Part shown: piece after piece, positions 10,121 through 19,300 of the stretch | Numbering within the stretch: the first letter of the stretch is position 1 | How the letters are laid out: each line of letters starts with the position of its first letter | Origin: Agapetus fuscipes | Lineage: Eukaryota; Arthropoda; Insecta; Trichoptera; Glossosomatidae | Direction: 5' to 3' | Assembly: GCA_951799405.1 (NCBI GenBank) | Contig: OX637332.1 | Coordinates: 30,170,832-30,234,831 of the forward strand | Length of the DNA stretch: 64,000 nt | Position numbers and translations under genes: made by a program | The notes under the pieces: model-generated | The model's input: only the letters and a program-made list of their open reading frames with translations | The model's database searches: none | What the model was told of the DNA's origin: nothing

Positions 10121-11245
10121 ATCTATACAGGTGGGAAAACTAGTATAAAGCGACATGGCGATCGTTGGTTGCTTCCGTGTCACATGATCGTAGTTAATTG
10201 CCTGCCCCCGTAAGCAGCGCTTGAGCAAAAGAGGGAAACAGCTGATCTTTGTTATTATAATGTGAACTGATCGGGTTCACGGCATTTTTCGGTAAGCTTG
10301 CTCGAACGCAGCCCTGTCTATGGTCACTACGGCACTCTAGCAGCGGGACAGACGGGCAATCAAACAATCAAAGTTAACACACCTTATATTACATCCAACT
10401 TGGTAAAAAATACTTTAACACAACCCGCCAAAATTGTACTCGCTAGCTCGCAAATTGCGAGTGACTTTTGTTTGGTTGCGAGTGTGCTTTTCTTTATCTG
10501 AAAGTATCATTTTGCCAGTTAATAATACCATTGATAATATTCCCAGTGAAAATAAAACTGACAAGTTTTGAACATTGCCGACTGCCAAATCTCGCTCGAT
10601 CACTGTTTAAAGGCGCTAAAAATTTTTTAAATAGGAACAGTTCACGGGAGTTTTTTTTTTAACCCATGCACGTTGCAATTACGAGTTGCGAGTTGGTCAA
10701 TGGGTGATTTTTGGAGGGTTGCTTTAACATAACCTTAAAATCTGTTTATTGTATTTTTAAGTTACGTTTTTGAGATAAGTCAATTGTAACTTGTGTACTT
10801 GCATCAATAAGTGTCTATTTATGGCACAAAATGACTCATGAAGATGTTATTTTACTATCAGTGTTTTAGAATCTATTTAAGTGACAATGCCATAAAGATA
10901 TTATGATAAGCTAAGTATTGTATTCAGCTTGATAAGTTTATTCATTATTATTTAAAATCTCATCAATTAGTTAAATGTACAGAGGCATGCCCCTTGATTA
11001 TATTATTTGAATGAATTGCGCTACAGACATATTGAATTGTTCTCGAACGTAGTTGAATTTCTTGCAAAGGTTAAATAATCGTAAAAATGCAGAATACATT
11101 GTTTATAAGTGTACAAATAACAAACATGGCATGAGTAAAAAACAAGACTTTTGGGAAAATCAATATTAGAGTTGACATCTTTGGCGCGCTTAGCTTTTTC
11201 TCTGGTGATATTACAAGGATATTGAATGTAATAAATAGCGCTCAC
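10121..11245. other. Flotillin intron 1, no gene recognised
   Basis: AT-rich, with scattered short motifs such as repeated TTGCGAGT around 10440-10700. I see no coding exon or RNA gene here. Confidence 0.5.
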
Positions 11246-11297
11246 CTGAGACCACGAGGGCCTCGTTGGGTCCACAAGTCTGAAAACCCCAGGTCAT
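11246..11297 (-). CDS. Flo1: Flotillin-1, first coding exon
   Basis: The 52-nt exon encodes MTWGFQTCGPNEALVVS plus the first base of a Gly codon, then a strong donor TCAG|GTGAGC. This is the conserved N-terminus of flotillin-1; fly Flo1 starts almost identically. The last base joins GA of exon 2 to make the Gly before CCYSKP, so the two exons support each other. The intron between them is about 5 kb and holds repeats. The ATG at 11297 is the only one that fits the family start. The five-residue region around Cys8 is a known acylation zone in flotillins. Confidence 0.92.
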
Positions 11298-12019
11298 ATC
11301 AAAATCTTGGTTTTTGTTACTAATAAATTGAAAAAAAATGGATGCTTAGCAAGTCAGAAATCTCCACCCATCACAATACGGCGCAGGACTGCCAATGTGA
11401 CGGCAAGAGACGTAGCTTGCAGTGATACCAGCGTAAAAATGTTTTCCCCACATTAATGTTTGCTAGGTAGCTAAAAATATTACTTAAAAAATGAAAATAA
11501 AATATAAATTACATTATTTCGTAGCTCTCGATTGGATAAATAAATTAAGGCTGTGTAAATAAATATTTTTGGTGCCATTTAAAAAAAAAGACGTCTGCGA
11601 ACTTTTTATTTGATGTCTGCTTGTGGGCATGCATTAAATGCAAATTTTAAATGTTAATGTTAATCCTTAGATAATCTTAATCATGTTGTGTAAAGAAATC
11701 ATATGTTTGATAATTTAAAGACTTTCTTAAGATATAGCTTAAAAACTGTAAAGCCTTCATAGTCTTAAAAGGACAAAAAAATGTTAAAATTAGTAAAACT
11801 TTAGCATTCAATTTGATTTTGGACTTGGGTTAGTCATTTTAATAATTTTTAACTACATTTAAAACAATACCTACTTACTCATAAAAAAAAAAATGTTTGT
11901 TGTTTTTATGTCAGAACTTTTTTCCATTCTTATTTACAAATTGTGGAGTACCAAATCATAATTATGATCTCTGGCCCAGGCCACGCAGTGATTTGTGCCA
12001 ATTTTTGTTGTTAACAAAT

Positions 12020-12140
12020 CAGTTCATCCTCAGTCGTTGAACAAAGAGGGTGTCTCCTGAAAACGTTGGCTGCATCGCCAACGAAACGTCGAGAATGATG
12101 CAAGTTCTCCCATAACGATTTGTCATGTATCTGAAAACTT
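12020..12140 (+). repeat. Solo repeat with hammerhead-like core
   Basis: It reads CCTGAAAACGTTGGC, loop, GCCAACGAAACGTCGAG. This is a 6-bp hairpin held between a CTGA-type and a GAAAC-type strand. The flanks (GAGGGTGTCTCC, AAGTTCTC..ATAACG) match the element at 47779-48120. Confidence 0.6.
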
Positions 12141-12379
12141 TAATTACCTAATTGTGAATTTATTATACTTCATTGTAAATAGGAACTTACCTATGTTGAA
12201 TTATGTAAAGAGGCCACATCTTTATTTTTTTTTTAAATTTAAGTAAAAAAAAAATAGATTTGTGAAGAGGAATGCAATTCACCAACCTATTCTGCCTGGA
12301 CAAAAACAGGTATTAATATTATCAATTAATAATTCATTATTGTTAATTTTAATGAATTATTAATTAATAACTGCCCAAT

Positions 12380-12492
12380 AATATATTTTAGACCAGGGTC
12401 AAAGTTATGGTCAAATGACCCAGGCAGGGATCGAACCAACGTTGTTCTATTCCAAACACGCTAGAAATATCAGCCCACTTGGCCATAACACG
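12380..12492 (-). repeat. tRNA-derived SINE head
   Basis: On the minus strand, TGGCCAAGTGGGC resembles a Ser/Leu-type A box and GGTTCGATCCC is a good B box, about 50 bases apart. It is followed by CTGGGTCATTTGACC. A functional tRNA fold is not evident, so this is called a SINE. Confidence 0.55.
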
Positions 12493-12544
12493 GACATGTC
12501 TTCTGTATGTTCATACTTTTCATCTTTTTACAAAATGGCAACCA

Positions 12545-12805
12545 TTACCTATTTACTTTTACGGATGATAGACTGACAAAGTATGTATACAAAGAAAGTG
12601 TGAAAGGAAAAAGAGGAAAGGGACGACCGAGAAAAGTATGGAGTGATCAGATTGAGGAGATTGTGAAAGAATGGGATATACAAAGTGAGCGTAAAAGAAG
12701 AAAATGCATGAAAAAGGTAATGGATATGAATGAATTGAAAGAGGTATGTAAGGATAGGAAAAAATGGAGGCAACTCTGCAGAGGCTCTGGCCACCTCTAG
12801 CGGAA
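12545..12805 (+). mobile_element. LINE 3' end fragment
   Basis: The frame encodes GKGRPRKVWSDQIEEIVKEW, then a Lys/Arg-rich stretch and DRKKWRQLCRG before the stop. This matches the extreme C-terminus of Jockey/RTE-type LINE polyproteins (GRPRKRW..., DR..WR). Only about 90 codons remain. Confidence 0.7.
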
Positions 12806-12866
12806 TGGCGACAGAGTTACAGTAACTAGATAAATGAAAATATTTTATGAAGCCCATAGCCTAGTT

Positions 12867-13004
12867 CAGGGGTCGGCGACATGCCCCTGAACCCCCCCCC
12901 GTCGACGCTAATTATTGTTGGCAAAATTTGTGGCTCTTCACATACTTTGAAATTTGCAAATTGTATTTTCTGGCTCTTCCGACTCAAAAGGTTGCCGACC
13001 CCTG
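12867..13004. mobile_element. 138-bp non-autonomous hAT element
   Basis: The inverted ends are CAGGGGTCGGCGAC and CAGGGGTCGGCAAC. An exact 8-bp target duplication, GCCTAGTT, lies at 12859-12866 and 13005-13012. Inner blocks contain TGGCTCTTC, as in vertebrate and arthropod hAT-Charlie-like MITEs. Confidence 0.9.
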
Positions 13005-13129
13005 GCCTAGTTGATATAATGCTTGCATTCTAAGTCAAAGCTGTTATAAATGATTTCTCAAATCAGTGCTTACTCCAAACTCAAAATTATAGTACCAGAA
13101 AGGTTTAATTAGCCTTCACAAGTAACGAG

Positions 13130-13242
13130 AATGTGCCACATCAGAGCAGGCAAACCCACACTTTTAAGTTGTTGGCGCAAGGCTGCCCACTTTACCTGTG
13201 AAAACAAATATATTCCACTCACCACATAGAAAACCTTCACAG
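13130..13242 (+). repeat. SINE body fragment (family H)
   Basis: It contains CACTTTACCTGTGAAAACAA and CACTCACCACATA, matching the better copies at 15660-16020 and 60480-60810. Confidence 0.5.
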
Positions 13243-13343
13243 ACAATGTGGATATAATTGTACATTAAGGCTTTCACGGCCGGCACTTGACACAATCTTA
13301 AAAAAAAATTTGGGTTGTGTAGCCATGTTCTATCGGAAGTTTG

Positions 13344-13992
13344 TTACACTTTTTGTTTCACTTTTTTCCGGACGTTTCGCCCATTATCTGCGATGGGCCT
13401 CCTCAGCGTATTTTTCAGGCGTTCTGATTTCCTTAGCGCGGAACTGTCAACGGCCTGTGGGTTGGTTATTGTTGTGTTTATGTCATGGTTCTGGAAGAGG
13501 GGGCCGCCATTGTATCCTAACAGCGCATGCGCGTCCTCAACGTCGTTATTGGACCGCGATGACGTCACCGCAACATGATTGGTGCTCGTCGGAATCACTT
13601 CGTCTTGATTGGGTATTGTGTCCGTTGGGCTCTCATTGGTTCTGTGCGCGCTGTTGCATTTTGGCGGATTTTTTGAACAAAGGCGAAGTGCAGGGTACCA
13701 TGTTTTATCCATCCTTGAGGTCTCTTCTTTCCTGTTGAAGTTGTTTTTGTGTTTAAAAATTTCTATAGCTTCATGATTTAGTCTGGTAAAGAAGTGTCTC
13801 GTTGTGTTAAGAACCTCCGTCATGGCAAACTGTATGTCATGGCCATCCTGCAGTGCATGTTCAGCAACTGCCGACTTTTCTACCTGTCCTAGCCGACAGT
13901 TCCTATTATGCTCTTTCAAGCGAGTTTTCACACTGCGTAGCGTTGTACCTATGTATACTTTTCCGCAGGAACATGGTATTTTGTATACGCCA
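13344..13992 (-). pseudogene. PLE GIY-YIG endonuclease domain and C-terminus
   Basis: Read from about 13992, the frame gives PGVYKIPCSCGKVYIGTTLR, the GIY-YIG core with the CxC seen in Penelope endonucleases. It continues with VKTRLKEHNRNCR, AEHALQDGHDI (the conserved A-x-H pattern) and a long low-complexity tail ending KKVKQKV. The frame is separated from the upstream RT part by one missing base near 13995. By family, this endonuclease nicks the target DNA for priming. Confidence 0.8.
13374..13412 (-). ncRNA. Hammerhead ribozyme-like motif of the Penelope-like element
   Basis: The minus strand reads CTGAGGA, then a hairpin GCCCATC...GATAATGGGC, then GAAACGTC. CTGANGA plus GAAA around stem II is the hammerhead core, and such ribozymes are known in Penelope elements. 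I do not see a clear stem III or cleavage triplet, so activity is unproven. Confidence 0.5.
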
Positions 13993-14540
13993 GGGTGAGC
14001 ATGTCTCTCTGGTCTTTGGCGGAGCGTAGACAGGCTGCCAGTTGCTTGGTAGGTTTGAAGATGGTCTTCACCTTGTGTTTATTCAAAATCTTCCCGATTC
14101 TATCAGTGACTTTGTGTAGGTATGGCAGGTATGCAGTGCCCAGAGTGGGTAAAGGTGTAGTAGTGTGATGTTTTTTCTTACCCGGTCTGGCTGCTCTAAC
14201 AATGTTCTGTCTCTTGTAGCCATTGGCTTCAAGCACTCTCAAGAGGTGGCGTCTTTCAGTTGGTAAGTGAGCAGGCTCACAAATACGCTCAGCTCTTTGG
14301 GTGAGAGTCCTGAGGAAGCCCCTTTTTTGTCCAGGATGATGATTCGAGCTGCACTGTAGGTACCTATCCGTGTGTGTATGTTTTCGGTACACCGTGTGTC
14401 CTAATTTTCCATCAGATTTTTTGGTCACCAGCACATCCAGAAATGGGAGTTTGTTATCCTTTTCTATTTCTACAGTGAATTTTATATTGGGATGTAACGA
14501 GTTCAGGTGGTTTAGAAAGACATCAAAAATTTTTTAAGAT
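13993..14540 (-). pseudogene. PLE reverse transcriptase C-terminal region
   Basis: The frame begins near FLDVLVTKKSDGKLGHTVYR, the conserved segment after the RT palm in Penelope elements. It continues HTDRYLQCSSNHHPGQKRG and LPYLHKVTDRIGKIL. It runs out of frame at DMLT, where a single missing base shifts it from the GIY-YIG domain. The catalytic palm lies upstream and is missing. Confidence 0.8.
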
Positions 14541-14589
14541 TGTGTCAATGTGGATATAAGTTACATTAACATGTATAATTATTTTGATA

Positions 14590-14850
14590 CCTTAACGTAA
14601 AACTGAATAAGTGACATGTTAAGCTAACATGGGTTTCTCAGATAAATGCACCTTTTCTCGTGATTTCTACGAGAGTAAACATTACAATAATGTGAAAATC
14701 CTGAAGCTTAGAAGTTTTTCTTGATCACTTCCTTATAATTAGTTCACTTACTATGAGAAGTTACACCCAATAAAATGTTTTATCTGCAATTTCTCAAATC
14801 AGTAAATCAGCACTCCTTCAGTTTTACCTTTGAGGTGGCGATTTGTGTTG
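14590..14850. repeat. MITE (family F, copy 1)
   Basis: The inverted ends are about CTTAACGTAAAACTGAATAAG and its complement near TTCAGTTTTACCTTTGAGG. The interior contains GGGTTTCTCAGATAAATGCA. The second copy is at 23160-23428. Confidence 0.65.
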
Positions 14851-14989
14851 ACTTGTCATTATAGTTTGGCAGTATAATTAAATATGCATTAGTTTAAAAT
14901 AAACAAGGTGTAGGTACTATAGAAAACACAAAAAAAATTGAACAAATAATTTATTTTATTTTTTATGGCACACATTTTCATTAAGTTTT

Positions 14990-15303
14990 TTTATGGTTTG
15001 TGTATTAACACTGTGAAAATTCATGTTTTTGGATTGTTATTTAAATAAACAACACTTTTAAATTTTTAAAACACTGTTTTTAATTTCACACATATATAAT
15101 ATATTTAAAAACATTAAATTTTAAATATTTTAAATAATACTAACGTTTTCGACTAACTACCTGAAGATGACTATATTAGTCGAAAACGTTAGCATTATTT
15201 AAAATATTTAATTTTTTTTTTTTTAAATACATATATTATATATGTGTGAAATTAAAAACAGTGTTTTAAAAATTTAAAAGTGTTGTTTATTTAAATAACA
15301 ATC
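14990..15303. repeat. Long foldback element with hammerhead-like centre
   Basis: Arms of about 130 bp are near-perfect inverted copies (GGATTGTTATTTAAATAAAC and complement). The centre reads CTGAAGATGACTATA, then TTAGTCGAAAACGTTAG. A 17-bp direct repeat with one mismatch, CATTTTcATTAAGTTTT, flanks it at 14973-14989 and 15304-15320. Confidence 0.8.
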
Positions 15304-15534
15304 CATTTTAATTAAGTTTTGGTTAATGGTTATGCTATTACATTAATGCTTTTATTAAGATTAAATATGAAATAGAAAAACAATAATTCATACATGAAGA
15401 AAAACCAAACAAACATTCAACAAATATAATAGTTTCTTTCCCATAATAGGCTCAGCATAAATTTGAAGATAGATATTTTTCTCAGCGGGCAAACGTGACA
15501 CTGTTAGTGACTTGAGTCCCAAGAAACCTACAAT

Positions 15535-15650
15535 CTATAATCTAAGCTGCGAAGACTTATTAATATTTAGGATTCATATAAAATATATGCACACAATCAA
15601 GCATGTGTGAGTTAAATAAAGTTTAAAACTTTCACTTTCGTCGCTTACTC
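15535..15650 (+). repeat. Family A fragment
   Basis: TCTAAGCTGCGAAGA and the GGATTCATATAAAATATATGC block match family A. The second half is missing. Confidence 0.5.
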
Positions 15651-15659
15651 CGCCCATGT

Positions 15660-16025
15660 GTACTTACAAAATTATCTACACAAGAAATGAGTACCAGCTT
15701 CCTCAGGACTTGGGAAACCTCCACTTCAACTCAAGTGGTTAGCGTAGCCTCCTTACCTGTAAAAATAAATAGGTTGCACTTGCCACATGCGAACTTTTAG
15801 GGGATAACGTGGCAAGAAGTTACACTATATGTGTAGCTTGTTAGCGTTAGTAAGAAATGAGTACCACCCCTCTCGGGAGTTGGGAATCTCCTCCTTCAAC
15901 TGAAGTGGTTTGCGTAAGGCCGGCCTCCTTACATGTAAAAATAAATAGGTACCACTCACCACATACGACCCCTTTGGGGATAACGCCGCAAGGTGTTGTG
16001 CCACTAAGGTTAGTGCGGCTTATGC
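15660..16025. repeat. Two tandem SINE bodies (family H)
   Basis: Two similar blocks, about 15680-15845 and 15855-16020, share TTCAACTSAAGTGGTTNGCG, TGTAAAAATAAATAGGT and GGGGATAACG. They match the body of the tRNA-headed SINE at 60480-60810. Confidence 0.65.
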
Positions 16026-16260
16026 AGCTGACCACCAATGCTGTAGAAAATGGTTCACTTTGCAAGCGTCACCCCGGTTTCACGGAAGGTCGTCAAGAGT
16101 TGCAGTGCTTTTGTACATTTGAGATTTGGGTTTTCATGTCGTAGGTTCGTATGCGGAATGTGCAAGCGCAAACTTATACGTGTCTGCTTGTGGGAATGCA
16201 TATAATGTGTATCCCGAATGTTACATATCTTTGCAACTTTGATTAGATAATATGATTAGA
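16025..16260 (-). repeat. Family A repeat, abutting the zinc-finger gene's stop
   Basis: A nearly complete minus-strand copy. It ends within about 5 bases of the stop codon at 16264-16266, so it probably forms the first part of the 3' UTR. Confidence 0.7.
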
Positions 16261-16263
16261 ACC

Positions 16264-16399
16264 CTAATTTGTTTTGATTTTTGACTCTTCGCTGGTCTCT
16301 TGCAGCGGGAACCCATAAGATGGCACGGGCTTGTTCTGCTTTGGTTCTATGTTGTGAATCTTACGCAGGTGGCGATTCAGTACACTCTTCTCGTTGTAC
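16264..16399 (-). CDS. Zinc-finger gene exon 11 (last finger and C-terminus)
   Basis: The acceptor is TTTCAG|GTACAACG. The exon encodes [16 protein letters not shown], then a 28-residue tail ending ESKIKTN and TAG. The Cys pair of this finger (CHVC) is in exon 10. The joined finger has the exact C-x2-C-x12-H-x4-H spacing, which fixes the intron phase. Confidence 0.88.
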
Positions 16400-19300
16400 C
16401 TGAAATTAAAATAATTTTCACATCATTAATACTATAACGGGTCTCCGCACATTTAAGTAAATTAGGGGAAAAAATTTAAAGTCATTCCGATTTTTCAACG
16501 CGCCATATATTCTTTAAAAGTTACACCCGCCAGTAACACAACCTTCGGGGTGGGAAGTCGGCACAAAAGAGAAAGAGGTTACACAAGGGCGCCCGCAGAA
16601 TATTTTCCCAGGGGGGGCAAGGCCACCGGGGGGTCTGGGGGGTATGACACTTTACAGTAAAAAAGTAAAAGTAAAAAATGTTTTAAAGTAATATGTATTT
16701 GCTTCAAAATGAACTTAGGTGTGACATGATCTGAATGGATGTAAAATATTATGACTTGAACAAGAATTGTACTCTTCTCTTATCCATTCCAAAAACATTG
16801 ATGGTCTTTTCTATTAGCTCATCTTTTTGTTGTTTTACTGTGTTCCTATGAACAGACAGTAGACAGAGGCCGGTAAGCCGATCGTTTGACATGGTGCTCC
16901 TTATCCAAGTTTTTACTCGTCTCAGAGTACTGTAAAGAAACATAACAGTAAACATTTTAAAAAATTGATTATTTTTCAATAAAAAATAAAAAAATAAAAG
17001 AAATTAAAAACTTTGTTTTATTCCACTTTTATTGTTTTTGAGTATGTTACAAACGTTTTCGGAATACCTTCCATCATCGGGTAACAACAATTACTAAAAT
17101 CAAACTTAAAAATTAAGACATGGGTGTGGGATCTATTGGTGGTAAGGGAAAATATTCAACTTCCCGCCATTACGTCTCCTCTCCTAACAATATTAGCTCC
17201 GCCCCAAAACTCACCATCTCCCTCCCACATACCTACCTTGCTACCCCCTCCCTTACCACCAATAGATCCCACACCCATGTCTTAATTTTTAAGTTTGATT
17301 TTAGTAATTGTTGTTACCCGATGATGGAAGGTATTCCGAAAACGTTTGTAACATACTCAAAAACAATAAAAGTGGAATAAAACAAAGTTTTTAATTTCTT
17401 TTATTTTTTAATTTTTTATTGAAAAATAATCAATTTTTTAAAATGAATTTCCACAGTGTTTCACAAAAATCTTTTCAAAATTTAGTAAACATTTTAAAGA
17501 TATAAACCATTTTTACTCCTATAAACGAAATTAACCATTGTAAACTAAATTTCTGCCAACTACTGGTATACTTGACTTAGTATATATTTTAAAAGACTAT
17601 TATGCAGAAATGGAATAAAAAATAAATAAGTTAGACCTATAAAATCTAAGTAAATTTGCATGCAATTTAAATTTTTTTTAACTATTATTCTCACCTGAAT
17701 GACCTCTCAATAGTACAAGTTGTTGGTGGTAAACACAGTGCAATCTTGAGTGCCTTAGCAACTGACGGTAAAAAGTAAACATGTTCGTGTTGCAGAACAT
17801 CTATAAGGTGCATTTTCTCCAAGTCCTTATAATCAGCTGGTGTGTTTGCCCACAGGTCATACCATAGGACTGATTCGTCCTTAAAGTTGTCTAACAACTT
17901 TCCATACATTTCAGCAATTTTTACCACAGAACTTTCGTATTTTTCTTTGGGAAGGGCTTTCATGACTTTTGGATGCATGTTAAATATTTCAAAAGCAGGT
18001 TGGTTTTTTTCTGAAAACCTGTCACTCAAGGATTGCACCAAAGAGTCTAAATATGGAAGAAACACCGACACTCTAAAATAATCATTTAAGGTCTCAGATG
18101 GTTGGTTTGATCGATGTATTTGTGTTCCACCAATGACTCGTGGCTTTGTGAGAGTAACACACAGAGCTGCAGCATTTTGTTCGACGGTCAACATTATTTT
18201 GGCGAACTCTTCTACACTATTTGTTCTGTCGCTTTTAAAAATTTCAGCTAACCTTTGTATGTGTGTTGAAACTTTTAATAAGTCAACACTTGGACTTTGC
18301 AGCATTTGAGTTACGATTTCAAGTTTACTGGAGTACACAGCTATTACTTGCATACATATTAAGAATGATGTTGTTGTTACAGCACAGTGGAGTTGAAATG
18401 CTTTCTGCCTCGTGTCCTTATTTCCTTCCATAGATAAGTTTTCTAGAGCTTGAGCTATATCAACAAACTGTTCATTGAACTTTCTTATTGCTTTATACTT
18501 TTCAGTCCATCTGGTTTCACACAGTTTCTGCAGTGTCCCAATAACCGCTCTCCTCTGTCCATTTTCACGAAAAAACTTAATAACCTCTTTTACTGTTCCA
18601 ACAGTATTTCTAACTTGTGGTAGCCTATTCAAATCATTGACGACTAAATTGAGCTTATGGCTAGAGCAATGGAAATACAGAGCCATAGGAAATTTTTCAT
18701 TGATTCTTTTATGTACACCAGTAATATGACCAGCCATTGTACTACATCCATCATAGCCCTGTCCTACAACGTTATTTAAGTTTAAACCCCATGATGTTAA
18801 TGTAGAGATGATTGCACTTGCTACATTTTCAGCACCCAAACCATCCTGTAAAGGTGTAAAACCTAGGAAATCCTCCTTGATACATTTGTCGGAGGTGTCA
18901 AAATATCTAACACCAAGGGACAATTGTTCCACCCCTGAAATATCCATTGTCTCGTCAGCCAATATGGAAAATATTTCATTTGAATTTATTTTACCAATCA
19001 GTTCATTTCTTAAAACATTTGCGCTAGTTTCAATCAACTCATTTTGAACTCGATGGGATATGTAGCTGGCATTTTTGGGCCCATGTTTCAGATGGTCTGC
19101 TAAAGTAACATCTCCAGACTCTTTTCTGAAACGCAAAAGGTCGTTAAAAACAGCATGCGTATCTTGTTTTCCTCTTAATGGTAGATCGTGTGTAGCACAA
19201 AACATTATAGACGAAACAATAGGTTTCAGTTTATTTCTGTTTGATTCAATCTGGTGAGCTAACCCTTCATTGACAAGAACATCGACACTTTGCTTTTCAC

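Larger units (their letters stand above)
13267..14547 (-). mobile_element. Penelope-like element, 5' truncated
   Basis: The element encodes the end of a reverse transcriptase and a GIY-YIG endonuclease on the minus strand. Imperfect direct repeats of about 24 bp (AATGTGGATATAA...) flank it at about 13243-13266 and 14548-14572. Its ends also carry short inverted repeats (GACACAATCTTAAAAAA). A hammerhead-like motif lies at 13374-13412. No 5' RT domains remain, so it is a truncated copy. Confidence 0.85.

Noticed and set aside
13310..13738. 142-codon plus-strand ORF
   Set aside because: It is the antisense shadow of the Penelope GIY-YIG C-terminal tail.
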